Assembly: GCA_964393275.1 (NCBI GenBank)
Contig: CAYMTA010000009.1
Span: 1 to 64,000 of the forward strand
Direction of reading: 5' to 3'
Source of the DNA: SLRI01 sp964393275
GTDB lineage: Bacteria; Pseudomonadota; Alphaproteobacteria; Geminicoccales; Geminicoccaceae
Length of the DNA: 64,000 nucleotides
This document shows, piece after piece, positions 8,474 to 17,504 of the stretch (position 1 is its first letter; each line of letters starts with the position of its first letter). The notes beneath the pieces were generated by a model that worked only from the letters and a program-made list of their open reading frames with translations, was not told the origin of the DNA and did no database searches. The translations under genes and the position numbers were made by a program.

Positions 8474-11400
8474 CTATTCCGCCGGTTGCGGCACCGCCCT
8501 GGGCTTCGCCGGCGGGCGATAGGGGGCGAGACGGCGGATCAGGACGAAGAAGAGCGGCACGAAGAGGATGCCGAGGACCGTGCCGGAGATCGTGCCGCCG
8601 AGCACGCCCGAGCCGATCGCCCGGCGGCCGGCGGAGCCGGCGCCGGTGCTGAGCACGAGCGGCAGGACGCCGAGCGAGAAAGCCATCGATGTCATGATGA
8701 TCGGCCGGAAACGCTGGCGTGCCGCCTCCTTCACCGCGGTCAGCAGATCCTCGCCCGCCTCCTGCCGGGCCCGCGCGAACTCGATGATGAGGATCGCGTT
8801 CTTGCCGGTCAGCCCGATGGTGGTGAGCAGGCCCACCTGGAAGAACACGCCGTTCTCGAACCCGCCGATCCAGGCGCCGACGAGGGCGCCGAGCACGCCG
8901 ATCGGCATGGCGAACATGACGGCCGCCGGCACCACCCAGCTCTCGTAGAGCGCGGCGAGGCTCAGGAAGACGATGGCGACGGAGAGGAAGTAGAGCAGCG
9001 GCGCCTGGCTGCCGGATTCCTGCTCCTCGAGCGAGAGCCCGGTCCAGGCGATGTCGAAGCCCGGCGGCAACTGCGCCACCAGCCGCTCGATCTCGGCCAT
9101 GGCCTCGCCGGTCGAGACACCGGGCGCGGGCGAGCCCTGGAGCTGCATGGCCGGCACGCCGTTGTAGCGGTAGAGCCCCTGCGGACCGAAGCGCCAGTCA
9201 CCGACGATGAAGTTCGAGAACGGCACGAGGCCGCCGCTGGCATTGCGCACCCGCCAACGCTCGATGTCCTCGGGCGTGCTGCGGGCATCGGCCTCGCCCT
9301 GCACGTAGACCCGCTTGATCCGGCCGCGATCGAGGAAGTCGTTGACGTAGCGACCGGCCCAGGCGACCGTCAAAAGCTCGCTCACGTCGCTCGCCGTGAC
9401 CCCCATGGCGCCGGCCTTGCGCCAGTCGATGTCGAGCCGGTATTGCGGCGCGTCCTCGAGCCCGTTCGGCCGGATCGAGCCGATGAGCGGGCTCGAGGAC
9501 GCCATGCCGATGAGCTGGTTCCGCGCTTCGAGCAGCTGCTGGTGGCTCTGCCCGCCGCGCGCCTGGATGTAGAGGTCGAAGCCGCTGACATTGCCGAGCT
9601 CGATCACGGCGGGCGGCACGATCGGGAAGACCATCGCGTCCTGGATGCCCATCATGGCGCCGAACGCCCGCCTGGCGATGGCGTGCACGTCCTGATCGGC
9701 GCGCGGGCGCTCCTTCCAGTCCTTCAGCCTGACGAAGCCGAGGCCGACATTCTGGCCGGAGCCGGCGAAGCTGAATCCGACGACCGTGAACATCGAATCG
9801 ACGTTCTCGGCCTCGTGCCGGAGGAAATAGCTCTCGACCTGGTCCAGCACGTCGAGCGTGCGGGTCGCCGTCGCCCCGGCCGGCCCCTGCACGAAGGTGA
9901 ACATGATGCCCTGGTCCTCGTCCGGCAGGAAGCCCGTGGGCGTGCGGACGAAGAGGACGACCATGCCGGCCACCATCAGGAGATAGACGATGCCGACCCG
10001 GACCGGCCGGCGAACGGTCCAGCCCACGCTCGAGGCGTAGCCGCGCTGGGTGCCGTCGAAGAAGCGGTTGAACCAGCCGATGGGGCCCGTGGTCCGGCGG
10101 TGCGAGGTGCGCGACCTCAGCAAGGTGGCGCAGAGCGCCGGCGTCAGCACCAGCGCCACCACCACCGAGAGCAGCATCGCCGAAACGATGGTGATCGAGA
10201 ACTGGCGGTAGATGACACCGGTCGAGCCGCCGAAGAACGCCATCGGCACGAAGACGGCGGAGAGCACGACGGCGATGCCGATCAAGGCGCCGGTGATCTG
10301 GCCCATCGACTTCCTGGTCGCCTCGCGCGGGGCGAGCCCCTCCTCCTCCATGATGCGCTCGACGTTCTCGACCACCACGATGGCGTCGTCGACGAGGAGC
10401 CCGATGGCCAGCACCATCGCGAGCATGGTGAGGGTGTTGATCGAGAAGCCGAACGCCGCCAGCACCCCGAACGTGCCGAGGATCACGACGGGCACGGCGA
10501 GGGTCGGAATGAGGGTGGCCCGCCAGTTCTGCAGGAAGAGGAACATGACGAGGAAGACGAGGACGATCGCCTCGAACAGGGTGACCACCACCTCCTCGAT
10601 GGAGATGCTGATGAACGGCGTCGTGTCGTAGGGGACGTTGTACACGACCCCTTCGGGGAAGAAGGCGGCGAGCTGGTCCATTCGCTCGCGCACCCGGTCG
10701 GCGGTCTCCAGCGCGTTCGCCCCGGTGGCGAGCTGGATCGCCATGCCCGAGGCGGGCTGGCCGTTGTAGCGGCCGATCATGTCATAGGTTTCCGCCCCGA
10801 TCTCGACCCTGGCCACGTCCTTCAACAGGACGAGGCCGCCATCGGTCTCGGCGCGGAGCACGATCTGCTCGAAATCCTGCGGGCTCTGGAGGAGCGACTG
10901 GGCGGTCACCGTGGCGTTGAGCTGCTGGCCCGCCACGGCCGGCAGCTCGCCGAAAGCGCCCGCCGAGATCTGCGCGTTCTCGCGCGACACGGCGGCCACG
11001 ACATCGCCCGGCGCCAGCTCGTACGCAGCGAGCTTCGAGGGGTCGAGCCAGATGCGCATGGCATACGGCGCGCCGAACACCTGGACGGCGCCGACGCCCG
11101 GCACGCGGCTGATCTCGTCGATCACGTTGGAGGAGAGATAGTCGGCGAGATCGACCTGCTCGAGCGATCCGTCCTCGGCGATCAGGCCGATCACCATGAG
11201 GAATCCGGCCGAGGACTTGCGCACGTTGATGCCCTGGCGCTGCACGATCTCGGGCAGCAGCGCCGTCGCCTGGGCGAGCCGGTTCTGCACCTGGACCTGG
11301 GCAATGTCGGGCTCGGTGCCGGTGGTGAAGGTGAGCGTGATCTCGGCCCGGCCGGCCGAGGACGAGCTGGACGTGATGTAGCGCAACCCGTCGAGCCCGG

Positions 11401-11608
11401 TCATCTGCTGCTCGATCACCTGGGTCACGGTGTTCTCGACCGTCTCGGCCGAGGCGCCCGGATAGGTGGCGGTGACCGTGACCGAGGGCGGCGCGATCTG
11501 CGGATACTGGGCAATCGGCAGGGTCAGGACGGCGAGGATGCCGACGCCCATGATGAGGATGGCGATCACCCAGGCGAAGACCGGGCGATCGATGAAGAAG
11601 CGGGCCAT
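8474..11608 (-). CDS. RND multidrug efflux transporter, AcrB/MexB type
   Basis: 1044 residues, the normal length for a hydrophobe/amphiphile efflux-1 pump. Starts MARFFIDRPVFAWVIAILIM, the first transmembrane helix of this family. The proton-relay Asp pair lies in helix 4 (GLLVDDAIVVVEN), with the conserved loop after helix 6 and a duplicated second half (LTTIGLTGKNAILIIEFA). It forms the inner-membrane trimer that drives substrates out using proton flow. It lies 27 bp downstream of the membrane fusion protein gene, in one operon. No TolC-like gene is adjacent, so the channel must come from elsewhere. Confidence 0.96.
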   Translation of the reverse strand: MARFFIDRPVFAWVIAILIMGVGILAVLTLPIAQYPQIAPPSVTVTATYPGASAETVENTVTQVIEQQMTGLDGLRYITSSSSSAGRAEITLTFTTGTEPDIAQVQVQNRLAQATALLPEIVQRQGINVRKSSAGFLMVIGLIAEDGSLEQVDLADYLSSNVIDEISRVPGVGAVQVFGAPYAMRIWLDPSKLAAYELAPGDVVAAVSRENAQISAGAFGELPAVAGQQLNATVTAQSLLQSPQDFEQIVLRAETDGGLVLLKDVARVEIGAETYDMIGRYNGQPASGMAIQLATGANALETADRVRERMDQLAAFFPEGVVYNVPYDTTPFISISIEEVVVTLFEAIVLVFLVMFLFLQNWRATLIPTLAVPVVILGTFGVLAAFGFSINTLTMLAMVLAIGLLVDDAIVVVENVERIMEEEGLAPREATRKSMGQITGALIGIAVVLSAVFVPMAFFGGSTGVIYRQFSITIVSAMLLSVVVALVLTPALCATLLRSRTSHRRTTGPIGWFNRFFDGTQRGYASSVGWTVRRPVRVGIVYLLMVAGMVVLFVRTPTGFLPDEDQGIMFTFVQGPAGATATRTLDVLDQVESYFLRHEAENVDSMFTVVGFSFAGSGQNVGLGFVRLKDWKERPRADQDVHAIARRAFGAMMGIQDAMVFPIVPPAVIELGNVSGFDLYIQARGGQSHQQLLEARNQLIGMASSSPLIGSIRPNGLEDAPQYRLDIDWRKAGAMGVTASDVSELLTVAWAGRYVNDFLDRGRIKRVYVQGEADARSTPEDIERWRVRNASGGLVPFSNFIVGDWRFGPQGLYRYNGVPAMQLQGSPAPGVSTGEAMAEIERLVAQLPPGFDIAWTGLSLEEQESGSQAPLLYFLSVAIVFLSLAALYESWVVPAAVMFAMPIGVLGALVGAWIGGFENGVFFQVGLLTTIGLTGKNAILIIEFARARQEAGEDLLTAVKEAARQRFRPIIMTSMAFSLGVLPLVLSTGAGSAGRRAIGSGVLGGTISGTVLGILFVPLFFVLIRRLAPYRPPAKPRAVPQPAE

Positions 11609-11635
11609 CGGGGCTGCTCTGCCTTCCTGGGAAAC

Positions 11636-12850
11636 CTAGTTGCCGTCGCGGGCGGCGAGGTCGGCGCCAGCGGAAGTGGCCTCGGGCTTGGCCTCGCGCT
11701 CGGCGGGGGCGACCACCGCACCGGGCCGGACCTTCTGCAGGCCGGCGACGATCATCCGGTCGCCATCGGCGAGGCCGCCGGCGGTGACCCAGAAGGCGCC
11801 GTGCGTCTGCAGCACGGTCAGCACGCGCTCCTCGACGACGTCGTCGCCATTGACCACATAGGCGATGGGTCGGCCACGATGGTCGCGCATCACCCCTTCC
11901 TGGGGGGCGAGAATGACGTTCCTGGCCACGGCCTGGGGCATCTCCACCTGGACATACATGCCGGGCAGCAGGAGCTCTGTCGGGTTGGGGAACTCGAGCC
12001 GGAGCGTGACCACGCCCGTCTGCTCGTGGACGTAGGGCTCGGCCGCGGTCAGGAGGCCCGTCTGCTCGTAAGGCTTGCCGTCGGCGAGCGTGAGCGACAC
12101 GGTCTGCTCCGCGCCGGTCAGCTGCTGCGCCGTGGTGCCGCGTCGCCAGGCGATGATCTCGGCCGCCGACTGGGTGACATCGACCAGCACCGGATCGATG
12201 GTGCGGATGATGGCGAGCGGAGCCATCTGCCCGGCCGTGACGAGGGCACCCTGGGTGGTCAGGGAGCGGCCGATGATGCCCGAGAGCGGCGCCCTGATGG
12301 TGGTGCGATCGAGGTCGATCCGGGCCGCCAGAAGCTCGGCCTCGGCCACCTTCAGCCCGGCGGCGGCGGCGTCGTGATCGGCCACCGCGTCGTCGAGCGA
12401 CTGCTGGCTCGTCGCCCGGCGATCGACCAGGGCGCGCACCCGCTCCGCGTTCTTCTCGGCCGAGGTCAGCCGGGCCTGGGCCTGGGCCACCTGGGCCTCG
12501 GCGGCGGCGACCTGCGCCTCGTAGGTGGCGGAATCGATCCGGTAGAGGAGATCGCCCACCGCGACATGCGCGCCCTCCTCGTAGAGCCGCTCGACGATGA
12601 TCCCGTCCACCTGCGGCCGCACCTCGGCGACCCCGGAGGCGACCACCCGGCCGGGCAGGGTGCTGGTGAGCGTGAGGTCCTGCGCCGCGAGCGTCACGAC
12701 GGTCACCGGGGTCGGTGGCGGCGTCGGCGGCGACTGCGCCCACGCGGCACCTGCCCCGGCTCCGCCCAGGGCCATGAGCCCCAGCAAGACAACGGCGTGC
12801 AACCAGGTGCCCGCCAGCCCCGCCCCGGGCGCCGCAACCGATCGCACCAT
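11636..12850 (-). CDS. RND efflux periplasmic adaptor (membrane fusion protein)
   Basis: 404 residues from the ATG at 12850, preferred because an AGGGAG ribosome site sits 8 bp before it; an upstream ATG at 12868 has none. A hydrophobic signal (WLHAVVLLGLMALGGAGAGAAWAQ) is followed by a Pro-rich linker, the lipoyl half-motifs (PGRVVASGVAEVRPQVDGII and TIRAPLSGIIGRSL), a coiled-coil hairpin rich in Ala, Glu and Gln at about 95-160, and the beta-barrel domain. No lipobox Cys is seen, so it is probably anchored by its signal sequence or soluble. First gene of the RND operon; a perfect palindrome lies 57-78 bp upstream. Confidence 0.93.
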   Translation of the reverse strand: MVRSVAAPGAGLAGTWLHAVVLLGLMALGGAGAGAAWAQSPPTPPPTPVTVVTLAAQDLTLTSTLPGRVVASGVAEVRPQVDGIIVERLYEEGAHVAVGDLLYRIDSATYEAQVAAAEAQVAQAQARLTSAEKNAERVRALVDRRATSQQSLDDAVADHDAAAAGLKVAEAELLAARIDLDRTTIRAPLSGIIGRSLTTQGALVTAGQMAPLAIIRTIDPVLVDVTQSAAEIIAWRRGTTAQQLTGAEQTVSLTLADGKPYEQTGLLTAAEPYVHEQTGVVTLRLEFPNPTELLLPGMYVQVEMPQAVARNVILAPQEGVMRDHRGRPIAYVVNGDDVVEERVLTVLQTHGAFWVTAGGLADGDRMIVAGLQKVRPGAVVAPAEREAKPEATSAGADLAARDGN

Positions 12851-12906
12851 TCCGTCGCTCCCTGGCATGTGAGCGCGGGCCGTGGCATGCGGACATGGCC
12901 CGCCAT

Positions 12907-12928
12907 TTGGCAACCGCGCGGTTGCCAA
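12907..12928. promoter_or_regulatory. perfect 22-bp palindrome, likely TetR-type operator of RND operon
   Basis: Half-site ttggcaaccgc (12907-12917) is followed directly by its exact complement (12918-12928). It lies 57-78 bp upstream of the adaptor start, where a promoter would be. Length and perfect symmetry fit operators of TetR-family efflux repressors, but no such repressor gene is next to it. It is not followed by a T run, so it is unlikely to be a terminator. Confidence 0.6.
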
Positions 12929-13076
12929 GGTAGGGAGTCGCATCGCGCTGGCAAGAGTCGAGCTCTGCCGCGGCGCAAACTATTCCGCGCCCGGAGCGCG
13001 CGGTGGCGATCCGGGCCGAGCGATTCCCCGAGGCCCGCCGGGATGGTGCGGATGATGCACCAGCGACCCTTGGGTT

Positions 13077-13124
13077 GTTGCATATAGCGCAACATTTCGC
13101 TCGGGTTGTTGCGCGGGATGCAAC
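13077..13124. promoter_or_regulatory. two gttgc-N7-gcaac dyads
   Basis: The same arrangement, gttgc, seven bases, gcaac, occurs at 13077-13093 and again at 13108-13124, 31 bp apart. Equal spacing in two otherwise different sequences suggests binding sites for one dimeric regulator. The half-sites are also contained, in the opposite order, in the palindrome at 12907-12928. Confidence 0.35.
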
Positions 13125-13141
13125 AGGATCACGATCGATGT

Positions 13142-13186
13142 TGCATCCCATGCATCATTGTTATGACAAATGATGCATGGGATGCA
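13142..13186. repeat. 18-bp perfect inverted repeat with 9-nt loop
   Basis: Left arm 13142-13159 (tgcatcccatgcatcatt) and right arm 13169-13186 are exact complements separated by nine bases. Each arm itself contains an atgcat core. There is no T run after it. It lies in the non-coding stretch between the RND operon and the glutamine synthetase-like gene; function unknown. It could be a cruciform, a protein-binding dyad or the remnant of a small mobile repeat. Confidence 0.6.
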
Positions 13187-13195
13187 TCAATTCGG

Positions 13196-13315
13196 GCGAA
13201 CGAACCCACGCAATCGACGAGCGAACCCACCGATTCGACGAGCGAACCCGGGGATTCCACGAACGAACCCACGGTTCGACGAACCAACCCACGGTTCGAC
13301 GAACCAACCCGACAC
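13196..13315. repeat. short tandem repeat array, about 20-bp unit
   Basis: Nearly six contiguous units of 20-21 bp, best seen in the copies gaacgaacccacggttcgac and gaaccaacccacggttcgac; the earlier copies have diverged (gagcgaacccaccgattcgac and similar). Units directly abut, so this is not a CRISPR array. No convincing protein is encoded across it. The rest of 12929-13453 shows only the dyads listed separately. Confidence 0.7.
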
Positions 13316-13453
13316 CCTTCAACCTCTTGAAGCGAGGCCTGTTTTCGCCTTTTTCCCAGGCCATCCTCCGGCCCGGCTCAGCCTGGAAGGCCGGATTGCC
13401 GAACGAACCAGGGAGCCTTGACGGGCAAGCCGAAATAGGCTAATATTCCCTCC

Positions 13454-14863
13454 TCAAAGCCCGTAATAGAGCTCGAACTCGGCCGGGGTCGGCAGGCGGG
13501 CGAGGTGGTCGACCTCGGCGCGCTTGACCGCGATGTAGGCCTCGATCAGCTCGCCGCTCATGACCTCGCCGCGCAGGCAGAACTCGTGGTCGGCGGCGAG
13601 GGCGTCGAGGGCCTGCTCGAGCGTGCGGCAGGTCGAGGGGATGCCTTCGAGCTCCTCGGCCCGAAGGTCGTAGAGGTTGCGGTCCATGGCGTCGCCCGGC
13701 TCGAGCTTGCGGGCGATGCCGTCGAGCCCGGCCATGAGGACGGCCGTGAGCGCCAGATAGGGGTTGGCCGAGGCGTCGGCGAAGCGCAGCTCGACCCGCT
13801 TCCGGTCCGGCCGGTCGGCATAGGGGATGCGGACCGCGGCCGAGCGGTTGTGGGCGGCGAAGGTCAGAAGCGTCGGCTCGTCGAGGCTCGGCTGCAGCCG
13901 GCGGTAGCTGTTGGTGGTCGGGTTGGTGAAGGCGTTCAATGCCCGGGCATGGGCCAGGATGCCGGCCGTGAACTGCAGGCAGAGCGGGCTGAGGTCGGCA
14001 TAGCCCTGGCCGGCGAAGAGCGGCCTGCCGCCCTGCCAGAAGGACTGGGCGAGGTAGAGGGCGGCCCCCGGCTCGTCGGCGATGGGCTTGGCCATGAAGC
14101 TCGCCGACTTGCCGTAGGTGGCGGTCACCTGGTGGGTGACGTATTTGAGGAGCTGCAGCCGGTCGGCGGTGGCGAGCAGGCCGCCCTTGCCGATCATCAG
14201 CCGATGCTGGGCCGCCGCCGGCCCGTGCTCGTGGCGCAGCTCGGTGAAGCCGAGGCCGCCCAGGGTCGTCGTGATCTCGGCCCGGATGTCGGCATGGTGG
14301 TCGGCCGGCGGCAGGCAGGCCTGGGCGGCGCCCGGCGCCGGCCGGTGGCCCGGGTTGCCGCCCGCGTAGGCGGCCCCGCCCGCCGTCCGCGCCTCGCTCG
14401 ATTCCAGGGCGTAGCTGGCCTTGAGCGGCCCCCGCTCGATGCGCACGTCGTCGAAGATGAAGAAGCCGATCTCGGCCGCCGCCACCAGCGTGTCGGCGAT
14501 GCCGCTCTCCAGCAGATAGGCCTCCGCCCGCGCCACGGTCGAGCGCGGGTCGCGCTCGTAGCTCATGCCGGTCGCCGGCTCGGCCCCATCGGCGAAGAGG
14601 CAGAGCGTGGGCTGCGCCGCGAACGGGTCGGCGAAGACCGAGGCCAGGTCGGGGCGCAGCAGGAGGTCGGATTCGCTGACGTCCCGCCAGCCGGGCACCG
14701 CCGAGCCGTCGATCATGACCCCGTGCTCGAGCTGGTGCGGCTGGACGCTCGCCGCATTGAGCGTGGTGTGCCGCCAGCGCCCGGCGAGATCGGTGAAGCG
14801 CAGGTCCAGGCCGCGGATGGCTTCATCCCCGATCCGCTCGAGAAGGGCCTCGGCTCCGGCCAT
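13454..14863 (-). CDS. glutamine synthetase type I paralogue, probably catalytically inactive
   Basis: 469 residues, exactly the length of GlnA, start at 14863. Collinear with type I glutamine synthetase throughout: MIDGSAVPGW (residues 50-59), ATADRLQLLKYV (231-242), FMAKPI (256-261), NAFTNPTTNSYRRL (310-323), NRSAAVRIP (339-347), RVELRFADASANPYL (356-370), and the adenylylation-site region MDRNLYDL (393-400). Catalytic positions are changed: PEPEFFLFD is replaced by AEIGFFIFD (second Glu lost), AAAQHEL by AAAQHRL (Arg for a metal-binding Glu), and GSGMHxHxS by GAALYLAQS (both His lost). It therefore probably does not make glutamine and may be regulatory or act on another substrate. Divergent from the GH65 gene. 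Confidence 0.88.
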   Translation of the reverse strand: MAGAEALLERIGDEAIRGLDLRFTDLAGRWRHTTLNAASVQPHQLEHGVMIDGSAVPGWRDVSESDLLLRPDLASVFADPFAAQPTLCLFADGAEPATGMSYERDPRSTVARAEAYLLESGIADTLVAAAEIGFFIFDDVRIERGPLKASYALESSEARTAGGAAYAGGNPGHRPAPGAAQACLPPADHHADIRAEITTTLGGLGFTELRHEHGPAAAQHRLMIGKGGLLATADRLQLLKYVTHQVTATYGKSASFMAKPIADEPGAALYLAQSFWQGGRPLFAGQGYADLSPLCLQFTAGILAHARALNAFTNPTTNSYRRLQPSLDEPTLLTFAAHNRSAAVRIPYADRPDRKRVELRFADASANPYLALTAVLMAGLDGIARKLEPGDAMDRNLYDLRAEELEGIPSTCRTLEQALDALAADHEFCLRGEVMSGELIEAYIAVKRAEVDHLARLPTPAEFELYYGL

Positions 14864-15047
14864 CGCTGCTGCCTCGCTGCTCCGCGCCGCCTGCACATGC
14901 GGCGTCGCTCGGGCGCCCTCTCTAGGAGAAGCCGGAGGAAACGCCAAGCGCGGCGGCGAAATGCGGCCCTTCCGGCCGTGGTGGTGCGTGCTATGGTCAG
15001 GCGAATCCCGACCGAAGCCGGCCCCGTCCGGCAGGAAGGTGGCATCC

Positions 15048-17504
15048 ATGAGCTGGTCGCTCGCCTACGACGCCTACGAGCCGGACCGCGAGAAGCTCCG
15101 CGAATCGCTCATGACCCTGGGCAACGGCTATTTCTGCACACGCGGCGCCCTCACCTGCACGGGCGCCGATGAGGTCCACTACCCCGGCACCTATGTGGCC
15201 GGGCTCTACAACCGCCTGACCAGCCGGATCGGCGACCGCGACGTCGAGAACGAGGACCTGGTCAATGTGCCGAATTGGCTGCCCCTGACCTTCCGCATCG
15301 AGGACGGCCCCTGGCTCGCCATCGACGATGTGGAAATTCTCGACTTCGTCCAGGCGCTCGATACCCGCCAGGACCTGCTCCGCCGCGACTTCACCTTTCG
15401 GGACGACAGGGGCCGAAAGACGCGCTGGCGCGAGCGGCGGCTGGTCAGCATGGCCGACCGGCACCAGGCGGCGCTCGAGATCGAGCTGGTGGCGGAGGAC
15501 TGGTCCGGCGAGATCACCATCCGCTCGGGCATCGACGGCAGCGTCGTCAATGCCGGGGTCGAGCGCTACAAGGCGCTCGCCAACCGCCATCTTGAGACGC
15601 TCGGGACGGAAGCCTTCGGCGCCGACGGGGTGCTGCTCCGCTGCCGCACCGTGCAGTCGCGCATCGAGGTGGTCGAGGCGGCGCGACTCGGTCTCTTTCG
15701 CGATGGCGCCCGGCTCGACGCGCCGATCGAGGTGGCGCAGGGATCGAACCGGATCGAGCAGTTCGCGCGCGTACAGCTCGATCACCGCCCCTTGCGGATC
15801 GAGAAGCTGGTCGCCCTCTACACCAACCGTGATCCGGCGATCGCCGAGGCCGGGCTCGAGGCGACGGAAAGCCTCTCCCGCTGCGCCGGCTTCGAGGCGC
15901 TCCTGGCTCGCCACGTGCTGGCCTGGGAGCAGCTCTGGGGAAGCTGCGACATCACCTTCGAGCGCCCGGGTGGCGACGGCGAGGCGGACCATCTTCGGGT
16001 CCACATCTTCCACCTGCTGCAGACCATCTCCGCCAACTCGGTCGATTACGACGTCGGCGTGCCGGCCCGCGGCTGGCATGGCGAGGCCTATCGCGGCCAC
16101 ATCTTCTGGGACGAGCTCTTCATCCTGCCGTTTCTGGTGCTGCGCGTGCCCGACCTCGTGCGCGAGACCATCCGCTACCGCTACCGCCGGCTGGGCGAGG
16201 CGCGCCGCGCCGCCCAGGCCGAGGGCTTCAAGGGCGCCATGTTCCCCTGGCAGAGCGGCTCGAACGGCCGGGAGGAGACCCAAAAGCTCCATCTCAACCC
16301 CCAGTCCGGCCGCTGGCTGCCCGACACCAGCCACCGCCAGCGCCACGTCAACGCCGCCATCTGCTACAATATCTGGCGCTACTGGGAAGCCACGGGCGAT
16401 ACCGACTTCATCCAGCATTACGGTGCGGAGATGTTCTTCGCGATCGCCCAGTTCTGGGTATCGGCCGCCACCTATGACGCGGCGATCGATCGCTACGACA
16501 TCAAGGGCGTGATGGGCCCGGACGAGTTCCATACCGCCTACCCGGGCACCGACCCGGAGGCCGAGGGCGGCATCGACAACAATGCCTACACCAACGTCAT
16601 GGTGGCCTGGCTCTTGACCCGCGCCCTCGACATGGTGGCGATCCTGCCACGCACCTGCACCGACGAGCTCTTCGCCCGGCTCGAGATCGCAAGCGCCGAT
16701 CTCGAGCTCTGGTACGATGTCAGCCGCAAGCTGAAGGTGCCGTTCCACGGCGACGGCATCATCAGCCAGTTCGACGGCTACGAGCATCTGGCCGAGCTCG
16801 ACTGGCCCGCCTATCGCGGGAAATACGACAATATCCAAAGGCTCGACCGGATCCTCGAGGCCGAGGGCAAGAGCCCGAACGATTTCAAGGTGGCGAAGCA
16901 GGCCGACGTCCTGATGCTCTTCTACCTCTTCTCGGCGGAGGAGCTGGACCTGATCTTCGAGAGCCTGGGCTACCCCTTCGACCCCGGCGCCATCCGCCGC
17001 AATATCGACTACTATATCGCGCGCACCTCGCATGGCTCGACGCTCAGCCTGATCGTCCATGCCTGGGTGCTCGCCCGCGCCGATCGCGAGCGCTCGTGGC
17101 ACCTCTTCAGGCGGGCGCTGGACAGCGATATCGAGGACATCCAGGGCGGCACCACGCCGGAAGGCATCCATACCGGTGCCATGGCCGGCACGGTCGATCT
17201 GGTCCAGCGCAACTATCTGGGCCTCGAGACCCGCTCCGGCGTGCTCCATTTCAACCCGCTTTTGCCCGTGGGCGTCGATTGCCTGCGCGTCTGCCTGCGC
17301 TACCGCCGGCATCACCTCGAGGTCGAGGCGACCCGGAGCCGGCTGCGGGTGCGCAGCCGGCCTGTGTTGGCGCCGATGATCGAGATCGCGTACCGTAGTC
17401 ATTTCCGCAAATTGAGCCCGGGCGACAGCCACGAGTTCCGTCTGATCCGCCCATCGGAGCGCAAGCGCGGCAACGTCCGAGGGGAGACGACCGATGCCGA
17501 CTGA
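15048..17504 (+). CDS. glycoside hydrolase family 65 disaccharide phosphorylase
   Basis: 818 residues from the ATG at 15048 (AGGAAGG ribosome site). The family 65 layout is clear: an N-terminal beta-sandwich (GNGYFCTRGAL), then the (alpha/alpha)6 barrel with GWHGEAYRGHIFWDELFILPF and the catalytic acid in GPDEFH (Glu493), and the phosphate-side SHGSTLSLIVHAWVLAR. Members split trehalose, maltose, kojibiose or nigerose with phosphate to give beta-glucose 1-phosphate. The downstream beta-phosphoglucomutase/trehalose-6-phosphate phosphatase fusion points to trehalose or trehalose 6-phosphate. Cytoplasmic, no signal peptide. First gene of an overlapping three-gene operon; overlaps ppsA by 11 bp. 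Confidence 0.92.
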   Translation: MSWSLAYDAYEPDREKLRESLMTLGNGYFCTRGALTCTGADEVHYPGTYVAGLYNRLTSRIGDRDVENEDLVNVPNWLPLTFRIEDGPWLAIDDVEILDFVQALDTRQDLLRRDFTFRDDRGRKTRWRERRLVSMADRHQAALEIELVAEDWSGEITIRSGIDGSVVNAGVERYKALANRHLETLGTEAFGADGVLLRCRTVQSRIEVVEAARLGLFRDGARLDAPIEVAQGSNRIEQFARVQLDHRPLRIEKLVALYTNRDPAIAEAGLEATESLSRCAGFEALLARHVLAWEQLWGSCDITFERPGGDGEADHLRVHIFHLLQTISANSVDYDVGVPARGWHGEAYRGHIFWDELFILPFLVLRVPDLVRETIRYRYRRLGEARRAAQAEGFKGAMFPWQSGSNGREETQKLHLNPQSGRWLPDTSHRQRHVNAAICYNIWRYWEATGDTDFIQHYGAEMFFAIAQFWVSAATYDAAIDRYDIKGVMGPDEFHTAYPGTDPEAEGGIDNNAYTNVMVAWLLTRALDMVAILPRTCTDELFARLEIASADLELWYDVSRKLKVPFHGDGIISQFDGYEHLAELDWPAYRGKYDNIQRLDRILEAEGKSPNDFKVAKQADVLMLFYLFSAEELDLIFESLGYPFDPGAIRRNIDYYIARTSHGSTLSLIVHAWVLARADRERSWHLFRRALDSDIEDIQGGTTPEGIHTGAMAGTVDLVQRNYLGLETRSGVLHFNPLLPVGVDCLRVCLRYRRHHLEVEATRSRLRVRSRPVLAPMIEIAYRSHFRKLSPGDSHEFRLIRPSERKRGNVRGETTDAD

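Noticed and set aside
12907..12928. Palindrome as a terminator
   Set aside because: It lies upstream of the adaptor gene, is perfectly symmetric with no loop, and has no T run on either strand.
8486..13087. Very long open frame on the plus strand opposite the RND genes
   Set aside because: It mirrors the high-GC codon pattern of real genes on the other strand, is rich in Arg, Gly, His and Asp, and shows no domains.
13196..13315. Possible CRISPR array
   Set aside because: The 20-21-bp units abut directly with no spacers and no cas genes are present; it is a simple tandem repeat.
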